Assembly: GCA_035551935.1 (NCBI GenBank)
Contig: DASZMJ010000066.1
Coordinates: forward strand, 1 to 5,868
Reading direction: 5' to 3'
Source: DASZMJ01 sp035551935
Lineage (GTDB): Bacteria; Planctomycetota; Planctomycetia; Isosphaerales; Isosphaeraceae
DNA length: 5,868 nt
The position numbers were made by a program, and so were the translations under genes. Of the stretch, positions 1-5,729 are shown one piece after another. How positions within the stretch are numbered: position 1 is the stretch's first letter; the number at the start of each line of letters is the position of its first letter. The notes under the pieces are model-generated. The model was not told where the DNA came from. It searched no databases and saw only the letters and a program-made list of their open reading frames with translations.

Positions 1-1
1 C

Positions 2-361
2 TCGCACTTCTTCGCCGGCACGACCGACCTCCGCGGCGTCTTCGTCGCCGAGGGGGTGCACGGCGTCGTCACCGCCGTCGCCCGCCAGGGCACCCACCGC
101 TACGCCTTCTACCGCGGCAAGCAGTTCGTCGGCACCCCGCCGATGCCGGATCGCCCGCCCGCGCCGAATGGTCCCCAACAGGGACAGGCGCAGCCGCCGT
201 CCGCCGGCGAGAACTCGCCCGCCCAGAATGGGGCAGGCATGAGCCTCGAGCAGAACATCCGGGCCCTCAACAGCAGCAACCAGCTCCACCAGATCGAACG
301 CCTCCAGCAGCGTTACGCCCCGGATCAGGGCAAGGGCGTCCCGGCCTCCGTGGCCCCGTGA
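2..361 (+). CDS. C-terminal end of a large protein, probably alpha-2-macroglobulin-like (5' partial)
   Basis: The reading frame is open from the left edge (first full codon at 2) to TGA at 359-361, so only the last 119 residues are visible. The first 40 or so residues (TDLRGVFVAEGVHG, then VVTAVARQGTHRYAFYRGKQ) form a short beta-rich segment. I recall this type of ending from large planctomycete proteins with macroglobulin and regulatory-like beta-sandwich domains. The rest is a low-complexity tail: a Pro/Gln/Asn-rich linker, then a predicted helical stretch (about residues 80-106) rich in Asn, Gln and Leu, ending near KGVPASVAP. No catalytic residues or thioester motif are visible; they would lie upstream. 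If the family call is right, it is an envelope or periplasmic protein. The coding frame is secure, but the family assignment rests on pattern memory. A hairpin starts seven bases after the stop and may end the transcript. Confidence 0.5.
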   Translation, partial: SHFFAGTTDLRGVFVAEGVHGVVTAVARQGTHRYAFYRGKQFVGTPPMPDRPPAPNGPQQGQAQPPSAGENSPAQNGAGMSLEQNIRALNSSNQLHQIERLQQRYAPDQGKGVPASVAP

Positions 362-367
362 TCGAGG

Positions 368-460
368 CCCCTGCCGTCGCGGCCACGAGCATCTTCCGTG
401 ACACCGAGGGGGCCGGGCCCCTTCGATCACGGGGGACGCTCGTGGCCGCGACGGCAGGGG
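368..460 (+). repeat. Long inverted repeat forming a near-continuous hairpin; candidate terminator
   Basis: Positions 368-390 are a perfect 23-bp reverse complement of 438-460. Past one A/C mismatch (391/437) the stem continues with 392-401 pairing to 427-436, including two G-U wobbles, so 33 of 34 positions pair. The loop can fold again: 406-412 pairs with 418-424 around a five-base loop. It begins seven bases after the stop of the upstream gene and lies 91 nt before the tRNA. A strong GC stem right after a stop fits transcription termination or 3'-end protection, but no T-run follows the stem; the nearest is GTTTT at 476-480. Pairing is slightly better in the plus-strand transcript, where two positions are G-U that would be A-C in the other strand. 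It could instead be a copy of a dispersed palindromic element. The structure is certain; the function is inferred. Confidence 0.75.
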
Positions 461-519
461 GCTGATCCTCACCCCGTTTTCTCGACGATGACCCCTTCCC
501 GACCCGTCGCCCCCTCCGT

Positions 520-525
520 TACAAT
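520..525 (+). promoter_or_regulatory. Possible -10 box for the tRNA-Arg gene
   Basis: TACAAT differs from the TATAAT consensus at one position and lies 26 nt upstream of the mature tRNA 5' end, which suits a start site near 532 and a short leader removed by RNase P. The matching -35 region is poor: the best candidate, TTCCCG at 496-501 with an 18-nt spacer, keeps little more than the TT. It stands out as AT-rich in a GC-rich stretch. The call rests on one box only. Confidence 0.35.
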
Positions 526-551
526 GGTCCACTCGACGGTCGTTCTCGGCT

Positions 552-625
<74 letters not shown>

Positions 626-696
626 CTTCGCATCATCCTGCCCGTCGAGAACCACCGACTTCGACGAAGAACCCAGCGGTCCCACCCGACCCTGGC

Positions 697-701
697 GAGG
701 A
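697..701 (+). promoter_or_regulatory. Ribosome binding site that sets the start of the GH18-P460 gene
   Basis: GAGGA lies 6 nt before ATG 708 and 9 nt before the adjacent ATG 711. It supports starting here rather than at the in-frame ATG at 621, which lies inside the acceptor stem of the tRNA. The mature N-terminus after signal cleavage is the same for either of the two adjacent ATGs. Confidence 0.65.
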
Positions 702-707
702 CCCATC

Positions 708-2150
708 ATGATGCCGCGGCTCGCGTGGATCGGGGTCGCCCTCTCCTTCTTGGCGACGCCACTCAAGGCGCAGGAGAAGGTCGTTGCCTACGTCCCCAAC
801 TGGATCGACCTGAAGTCCTTCGCCGAGACGATCGATTACTCGAAGATCACCCACATCAACATCGCCTTCGAGAGTCCGACCGACGATCGCGGCGACCTGT
901 CGTTCCACCGCGAGGACGAGGTCCTGATCGCGAAGGCCCACGACCATCACGTCAAGGTCCTGGTGTCGATCGGCGGAGGGGCGGCCGCCGGGAACAGGAC
1001 GCTCAAGGCGCGATACTTCGGGCTCATATCCGAGCCGAAGCGGGCCGGGTTCGCGGCGAAGCTCGCCGCTTATGTCGTGGAGCACGGCTTCGACGGCCTC
1101 GACGTCGATATCGAGGGACCGTCGATCAACCAGGATTACGGGCCGCTCATCCGCGAGCTCTCGGCCGCGCTGAAGCCGAAGGGCAAGCTGCTGACCGCCG
1201 CGCTCTCCAAGGGGTACGGCGGAGAGCGGGTCCCCGACTCGGTGTTCGAGCACTTCGACTTCGTCAACGTGATGGCCTACGACGGGGCAGGCCCCTGGAA
1301 CCCGAACGCGCCGGGGCAACACTCGTCGCCGGAGTTCGCCGGGCGGAACGTCGACTACTGGCTGAAGCGCGGTCTCCCCGCGTCGAAGGCGGTGCTCGGC
1401 GTCCCGTTCTACGGCTACGGCTTCGGCAAGGCGTTCCGCAAGGGTGCTTATTCGTACAAGGCGATCGTCGCGGCCCATCCCGACGCCGACAGGGCGGACC
1501 AGGTCGGCGAGACGATCTGGTACAACGGGGTGGCGACGATCGAGGCGAAGACGAGATACGCCATCGACCGGAAGCTGGCGGGGATCATGATCTGGTCCCT
1601 CGACAATGACGTCGCGGGCGAGAAGTCGTTGCTGGAGGCCATCGCCCGGACCTATCGGTCCCGTGGTGCCGCCGATCCGCCTGCGCCGGGGGAGGATCGG
1701 GTCGGCTTCCCGAAGGACTACGCAACGGCCTTCGAGGTCCTCCGCAGGGTCGAGCGGCTCGAGAAGCGGCAGGTCGTCACCGTCTTCGGCAACGCAAGGG
1801 CCGCCTCCGTCCGCCGCGTCGGCGACCTCCCGTACCCTTACGGCTCGGTGATCGTGATGGAGACGGCCGGCGCCTTGAAGGGGGACGACGGCGAGCCGCG
1901 TCGCGACGAGGAGGGCCGACTCCGCAAGGGCGACGTCGTCGGCCTCCACGTCATGCGCCGCGAGAAGGGCTTGGGTGCCGCCTACGGGGCGAATCGGACC
2001 GGCGATTGGGAATATGTCGAATACCGCACCGAGGGCACGTACATCACCCCCCCGCGGAAGTCGTTCGCCTGCGCCGCCTGCCACGTCAAGGCCGGATCGG
2101 GGCGCGACTTCGTCTACCGCGGCCGGTTTCCCGAGACGCTCGAGAAGTAG
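708..2150 (+). CDS. Secreted GH18 chitinase-like protein fused to a cytochrome P460-type heme domain
   Basis: A 480-residue protein with three parts. Residues 1-21 are a Sec signal peptide (Arg4, hydrophobic core, likely cleavage after PLKA). Residues 24-317 form a GH18 barrel: SIGGG at 87-91, the catalytic motif DGLDVDIE at 129-136 with Glu136 as the predicted proton donor, MAYD at 189-192, and WSLDND at 296-301 with the conserved Trp that lines the active site floor. Family members cleave beta-1,4-linked GlcNAc polymers with retention, by substrate-assisted catalysis. After a Pro-rich linker (321-330) comes a domain resembling cytochrome P460 (334-480): FPKDY at 334-338, YPYGSVIVMET at 376-386, DWEY at 433-436, and the heme c motif CAACH at 455-459. 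P460 proteins bind a c-type heme cross-linked to a lysine, and some oxidise hydroxylamine; that lysine cannot be identified here. The signal peptide fits heme attachment outside the cytoplasm. The GH18 part has every key residue, so activity is plausible; the role of the heme part is unknown. It ends 9 nt from the convergent cyclophilin gene. Confidence 0.88.
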   Translation: MMPRLAWIGVALSFLATPLKAQEKVVAYVPNWIDLKSFAETIDYSKITHINIAFESPTDDRGDLSFHREDEVLIAKAHDHHVKVLVSIGGGAAAGNRTLKARYFGLISEPKRAGFAAKLAAYVVEHGFDGLDVDIEGPSINQDYGPLIRELSAALKPKGKLLTAALSKGYGGERVPDSVFEHFDFVNVMAYDGAGPWNPNAPGQHSSPEFAGRNVDYWLKRGLPASKAVLGVPFYGYGFGKAFRKGAYSYKAIVAAHPDADRADQVGETIWYNGVATIEAKTRYAIDRKLAGIMIWSLDNDVAGEKSLLEAIARTYRSRGAADPPAPGEDRVGFPKDYATAFEVLRRVERLEKRQVVTVFGNARAASVRRVGDLPYPYGSVIVMETAGALKGDDGEPRRDEEGRLRKGDVVGLHVMRREKGLGAAYGANRTGDWEYVEYRTEGTYITPPRKSFACAACHVKAGSGRDFVYRGRFPETLEK

Positions 2151-2159
2151 CCGCGGCGA

Positions 2160-2654
2160 TCAGAGCTGGCCGCAGTCGTCGATGACGACCCTCGCCGACG
2201 GCTTGCCGCCGGGCGTGCCGGCCGCCTCGATCTTCTTGACGACGTCGGACCCGTCGGTCACCTCGCCGAAGACGACGTGCTTGCCGTCGAGCCAGTCGGT
2301 CACCACGGTGGTGATGAAGAACTGCGAGCCGTTGGTGTTCGGCCCGGCGTTGGCCATCGACAGGAGGAACGGCTTGTCGTGCTTGAGCTGGAAGTTCTCG
2401 TCGGCGAACTTCGCGCCGTAGATCGACTTGCCGCCGGTGCCGTTGTGGTTCGTGAAGTCGCCCCCCTGGAGCATGAATCGGGGTATGACGCGGTGGAACG
2501 AGGAGCCCTTGTAGCCGAAGCCCTTCTCGTGGGTGCAGAGGGCACGGAAGTTCTCGGCGGTCTTGGGCACCACGTCGTCGAACAACTCCATCGTGATGCG
2601 CCCGGCGGGCTTGCCGTCGATGCTGACGTCGAAGTAGACCTTCGGCCTGGCCAT
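2160..2654 (-). CDS. Cyclophilin-type peptidyl-prolyl cis-trans isomerase, cytosolic
   Basis: A 164-residue single-domain cyclophilin that speeds cis-trans isomerisation of X-Pro bonds during protein folding. All residues of the human cyclophilin A active site appear at the same numbers: Arg55, Phe60, Met61, Gln63, Ala101, Phe113, Trp121, Leu122 and His126. The signature blocks are SSFHRVIPRFMLQGGDF (51-67), ANAGPNTNGSQFFITT (101-116) and WLDGKHVVFGEV (121-132). Trp121, which contacts cyclosporin A in sensitive cyclophilins, is present. There is no signal peptide or membrane segment, so it acts in the cytosol. An upstream ATG at 2684 would add ten residues but lacks a ribosome binding site, while ATG 2654 has GAGAGGA 8 nt before it. 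It lies 87 nt downstream of the AtuA-type genes on the same strand and converges on the GH18-P460 gene with a 9-nt gap. Confidence 0.97.
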   Translation of the reverse strand: MARPKVYFDVSIDGKPAGRITMELFDDVVPKTAENFRALCTHEKGFGYKGSSFHRVIPRFMLQGGDFTNHNGTGGKSIYGAKFADENFQLKHDKPFLLSMANAGPNTNGSQFFITTVVTDWLDGKHVVFGEVTDGSDVVKKIEAAGTPGGKPSARVVIDDCGQL

Positions 2655-2662
2655 GCTCGTGA

Positions 2663-2669
2663 TCCTCTC
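2663..2669 (-). promoter_or_regulatory. Ribosome binding site of the cyclophilin gene, partly within a small hairpin
   Basis: Read on the minus strand this is GAGAGGA, 8 nt before the ATG at 2654, and it decides that start over the ATG at 2684. The AGAGG core (2664-2668) can pair with CCTCT (2674-2678) around a five-base loop. A weak hairpin could therefore cover the site, though five base pairs may be chance. Confidence 0.6.
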
Positions 2670-2741
2670 TCGAAGAGGTGCCATATCGACAAGGAGTACG
2701 CGACCGATCGGGCACTCGTACCACGACTCGGGTGGGGGACC

Positions 2742-3053
2742 TCATTCGCGATTCGGGATCTCGAGGTCGAGGATCGCCGAGCTGAGGCATTTGCCGTGGG
2801 CGTCGAGGCGGAGCGATCGCGTCACGCCGCCCCCTAGCGCTCGCTCGAGAACGAAGTTCAAGGCGCCGATCGTCGGCAGAGTATAGCGGATGACCTCGCC
2901 GACGACGAGGCCCGCGAAGTGATCTCGCACGAGCTCGGCCGTGACGTGACGCTCCAGGTGCAGGTAGTCCGCGGCGTCGAAGGCGATCACGGAGATGTTC
3001 GCGGTGTCGCCCTTGTCGCCGGTGCGCGAGTGGGCCACGGTGCCGAGCCTCAT
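2742..3053 (-). CDS. Small AtuA-like ferredoxin-fold domain protein, partner of the adjacent AtuA-family protein
   Basis: A 103-residue soluble protein matching the domain that forms the C-terminal part of some longer AtuA proteins and is a separate gene next to DUF1446 proteins in many other bacteria. Recognisable blocks are SRTGDKGDTANI (9-20), the most conserved part, and LPTIGALNFVLERALGGG (59-76) followed by TRSLRLDAHGK (78-88). There is no signal peptide, membrane segment or cysteine cluster; the only cysteine is Cys89, so despite the fold name it is not an iron-sulfur protein. Its ATG lies one base past the TGA of the upstream gene (TGACATG), and GGAGG sits 7 nt before it inside that gene's last codons. 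This points to translational coupling and equal amounts of both proteins. Its biochemical role is not established; it probably forms a complex with, or completes, its neighbour. Confidence 0.85.
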   Translation of the reverse strand: MRLGTVAHSRTGDKGDTANISVIAFDAADYLHLERHVTAELVRDHFAGLVVGEVIRYTLPTIGALNFVLERALGGGVTRSLRLDAHGKCLSSAILDLEIPNRE

Positions 3054-3054
3054 G

Positions 3055-4395
3055 TCATAGCCTCCGGATGTGGACGGCCGGCGTTACCAGGTCGCGCGGG
3101 ATGAGCGCGGAGAACATGGCGATGACCTCGCGCGTCGACTTCGTCGCCCCGCCGCCGGCCGCCGGGCCGTTGGTGTAGAGCGACTCCACTTCGTAGCCGA
3201 CTCGGGCCGCGTCGCGGCAGGTCTCGGTCCGCGCCGCGACTCGCACTCGCACCTCGGAGGGCCTGGCTTCGGCGCGCGACGGCCTCGGGCCGGGGATGGA
3301 ATCGACCCCGATCAATTCGTAGCGGATCTCGCGGACACTTACGCCACTCATCTCCAGTCGTCTCGCGACGACCTCTAGCGCGAGACGGCCGCGCTCCACC
3401 GCGTCGGCCCCCGCGTAAGAGATCTGCCCCTCGCCGATGAAGCCGTCGCGACAGCCGATCGAGGCTTTCAAGGTCTCGGGCCTGGACCGGCCGGCCCCCC
3501 CCGCGACCCGGACGCGGTCGGGCCCGATCTCGGTGATGGTCACGCCGGTGAGGTCGGCCGTCACGTCGGGAGTCAGGTAGGCGCCCGGGTCGTGGATCTC
3601 GTAGAGCAGCTGCTCCTTGCAGGTCGCGGCCGTTACCATCCCCCCCGAGTCCGGCACCTTCGTGATGACCGCCGCACCGTCCTCGCCCACCTCCGCCAGA
3701 GGGAAGCCGAGCCGCGCCAGGTCGGGGACGCGCCTGCGGCCGAGGTCTGCGAAGTATCCTCCCGTGACCTGTCCGGCGCATTCGAGGAGATGCCCGACGA
3801 CGGTCCCCTGGCCGAGCCGCTCCCAGTCGTCGAGGCCCCAGCCGAACTCGTGCACCAGCGGCGCGAGGAAGAGTGCCGGGTCGGCCACACGGCCGGTGAT
3901 GATGACGTCGGCCCCTCGGCCCAGGGCCTCGAGGAGCGGCGGGATTCCAAGATAAGCGTTCGCAGAGGCGAGCCGGTCGGCCAGCGTGGCGACCGGCTCG
4001 CCGTTCTCGAGCAGCGTGACGTCCTCAAGAGCGATCGCCGGCAGGACGTCGTCGCCCGTGACCGCGGCGATCGTGAGGCCGCGGAGGCCGTGCCGGCGGG
4101 CGACCTCCTCGACCACGGCCGCGCCGGCGAGCGGATTGGCCGCGCCCATGTTGGTGAGGATTCGGATGCCCTTCCGGGCACAGACGGGCAGGACGGCTTC
4201 CATCCGCTCGGCGAGGAGCGGATCGAAGCCCTTCGCGGGGTCGGCCAGCCGCGCCTGCTGGTCGATGGCGATGGTCCGCTCGGCCAGGCATTCGAACGCC
4301 AGGTAGCCGAGGTCGCCATGCTCGGCGAGTTCCACCGCGGGCTCGATCCGATCCCCCGAGTAGCCGGCTCCCCCACCGATCCGAACAGTCTTCAT
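3055..4395 (-). CDS. AtuA family (DUF1446) protein
   Basis: A 446-residue soluble protein of the acyclic terpene utilisation AtuA / DUF1446 family. The N-terminus (VRIGGGAGYSGDRIEPA, 4-20) and the following LGYLAFECLAERTIAI (29-44) are typical. Other family blocks are ILTNMGAANPLA (79-90), GADVIITGRVADPALF (161-176), LLECAGQVTGGYFAD (203-217), and the later EQLLYEIHDPGAYLTPDVTAD (261-281). AtuA was named from citronellol/geraniol catabolism clusters in Pseudomonas, but its reaction is not settled and family members occur in other carboxylic acid and CoA-ester pathways. No biotin carboxylase or other atu genes are present here, so terpene use should not be assumed. GGGGA lies 8 nt before the ATG. 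The gene follows the transporter by 60 nt and precedes its small partner by one base, suggesting one operon. The C-terminal ferredoxin-fold domain of longer homologues is encoded separately at 2742-3053. Family call firm, substrate unknown. Confidence 0.9.
   Translation of the reverse strand: MKTVRIGGGAGYSGDRIEPAVELAEHGDLGYLAFECLAERTIAIDQQARLADPAKGFDPLLAERMEAVLPVCARKGIRILTNMGAANPLAGAAVVEEVARRHGLRGLTIAAVTGDDVLPAIALEDVTLLENGEPVATLADRLASANAYLGIPPLLEALGRGADVIITGRVADPALFLAPLVHEFGWGLDDWERLGQGTVVGHLLECAGQVTGGYFADLGRRRVPDLARLGFPLAEVGEDGAAVITKVPDSGGMVTAATCKEQLLYEIHDPGAYLTPDVTADLTGVTITEIGPDRVRVAGGAGRSRPETLKASIGCRDGFIGEGQISYAGADAVERGRLALEVVARRLEMSGVSVREIRYELIGVDSIPGPRPSRAEARPSEVRVRVAARTETCRDAARVGYEVESLYTNGPAAGGGATKSTREVIAMFSALIPRDLVTPAVHIRRL
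3061..3065 (-). promoter_or_regulatory. Ribosome binding site of the small AtuA-like gene, inside the upstream gene
   Basis: GGAGG on the minus strand lies 7 nt before the ATG at 3053 and overlaps the final codons of the DUF1446 gene. This strong site and the one-base gap between stop and start indicate that ribosomes ending the first gene can start on the second. Confidence 0.75.
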
Positions 4396-4455
4396 GGAAT
4401 CGGTCCCCGGGCGAACGGCGAGGGCGGCTCACAGCGGGAAGATCCGCAGCGCGAC

Positions 4456-5719
4456 TCAGGCGAAGGTCATGAGGACCGACGCCCCGAACAGGTAGGGCGC
4501 CGTGAACCGCTGGTGCTCGGCCAGGTCGATCCGGGACAGGCCGACGACGAGGAAGGTCGCCGGGGTCAGGGGACTGACCGGGAATCCCGTCGTCGATCTG
4601 GCCGAGCAGGGCCGCCTGGGCCAGCCGGATCGGCGGGACGCCCCGTAGCTCGGCCGCCTCGGCCAGCACCGGCAGGACCCCCATGTAGAACGAATCCGGG
4701 TCGAAGAGCAGGCTCAGGGGCATCGACGCGAGCCCCAGGAGGAACGGGATGTGGTGGGCATGAGCCTCGGGGATGAACCCGACGGAGGCGCGGGCCATGT
4801 CGGCCAGCATGCCGGACTTCCGCATAATGCCGGTGAAGGCGCCGGCCGCCATAAGTATGCCGACCATCATCAGGGCCGCGGGGGCATGCGCCTCCACCCG
4901 CGCCCGCTGGGTCGCGGCGCCGGGGTAGTTGACGACCAGCGCCGCGACGACCCCGATCATGAAGACCGCGACCGGTTCGACGATACCCGCCACCATGGCC
5001 CCCATCAAGGCGAGGTTGATCACGAAGTTCCTCGGCCGTCGGAGCCGCCGCTCGTCGTCCGACAGCTCGCGTCGCACGGTCGACGCAGGCTTGCCGACGA
5101 CCGCCGGACCGAGCCGCCTGGCCTCGCGCCGGCCGAGCCAGAAGGCGACGGCGAAGACGTACGCGAGGCCGACCGCTTGCACGGGAATCAAGGGCCGGAA
5201 CAGGGCTGTCGTGGGCACGTGCAATGCGGTTGAGGCCCGGCTCATCGGCCCCGTCCAGGGGAGAAAGTTCACTCCCGCGGCCATCGAGGCGACGCACGCC
5301 AGGATGCGCCGGTCCATCCCCAGTCGCTCATAAAACGGCAACAACGCCGGGATCGTGACCAGGAAGGTCACCGCCCCGGAGCCGTCGAGGTGGACCAGCA
5401 ACGCCAGCAGCGCCGTTCCGGGGACGATCCGCGATGGCCGGCCGCCGGCCGCGCGGAGGATGCGGTCGACGATCGGGTCGAGCAGGCCAGCGTCGGTCAT
5501 GATGCCGAAATAGAGGATGGCGAAGAGGAACATCCCCGCGACCGGGGCGACGTCGCGGACTCCCGCGACGATGAAAGCCCCGGTCTTTACCGGGCCGAAC
5601 CCGCCGACGAGCGCCGCGACCGTCGGCACGGCGATCAAGGCAACCAGCGGCGATATCCGCCCGCTGAGGATGACCATCAGCAGCGCCAGTATCGTCAAGA
5701 GCCCGAGGGCCGCGTGCAT
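4456..5719 (-). pseudogene. CitMHS-family citrate/carboxylate transporter, frameshifted near the 3' end
   Basis: The gene reads in one frame from ATG 5719 to Gln374, then in another to TGA at 4456-4458. The joined product would be 420 residues, close to CitMHS family length. CitMHS proteins are inner-membrane secondary transporters; characterised Bacillus members carry metal-citrate complexes with protons. Around ten hydrophobic segments are visible (for example 2-19, 23-40, 61-76, 102-112, 231-275, 290-305), with family blocks FAILYFGIMTDAGLLDP (66-82), LLVHLDGSGAVTFLVTIPAL (107-126), FLPWTGPMSRA (152-162) and SLLFDPDSFYMGVLPVL (346-362). After the shift the second frame gives TTGFPVSPLTPATFLVVGL and ends LFGASVLMTFA, the normal family C-terminus. 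Without correction the frame runs to 4025, adding about 190 Arg/Pro-rich non-membrane residues. The start has a weak TAAGG 5 nt... upstream, spanning a probable insertion-sequence junction. If the shift is a sequencing error, this is an intact transporter gene heading the AtuA operon. Confidence 0.85.
4594..4595 (-). other. Site of the +1 frameshift in the transporter gene
   Basis: The minus strand reads CAG ATCG ACG ACG GGA TTC from 4600 down. Removing the C (4595) gives Gln-Met-Thr-Thr-Gly-Phe, and removing the G (4594) gives Gln-Ile-Thr-Thr-Gly-Phe; the first matches the form of this motif I expect in the family. As written, the zero frame gives QIDDGIPGQSPDP and loses similarity. No homopolymer or X-XXY-YYZ slippery site is present, so programmed frameshifting is unlikely; mutation or read error is the simpler explanation. 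Confidence 0.8.
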
Positions 5720-5729
5720 GGGCCGGCCT

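Noticed and set aside
633..2084. Long open frame antisense to the GH18-P460 gene
   Set aside because: High GC gives long shadow frames. Its translation is Arg/Asp/Gly-rich with no recognisable domain, while the plus strand has clear motifs.
2655..2684. Ten-residue N-terminal extension of the cyclophilin
   Set aside because: No ribosome binding site precedes ATG 2684, and the shorter form aligns residue for residue with cyclophilin A.
4025..4455. Zero-frame continuation of the transporter into the AtuA gene
   Set aside because: The sequence after residue 380 is Arg/Pro-rich with no membrane segments and overlaps the well-supported DUF1446 gene; the other frame restores the family C-terminus.
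4586..4600. Programmed ribosomal frameshift in the transporter
   Set aside because: No slippery heptamer, downstream pseudoknot or internal ribosome binding-like stimulator was recognised, and such control is not known to me in this family.
3592..4776. Long plus-strand open frame opposite the AtuA and transporter genes
   Set aside because: Low-complexity charged translation without domains, lying opposite two genes with clear family matches; a GC-driven shadow.
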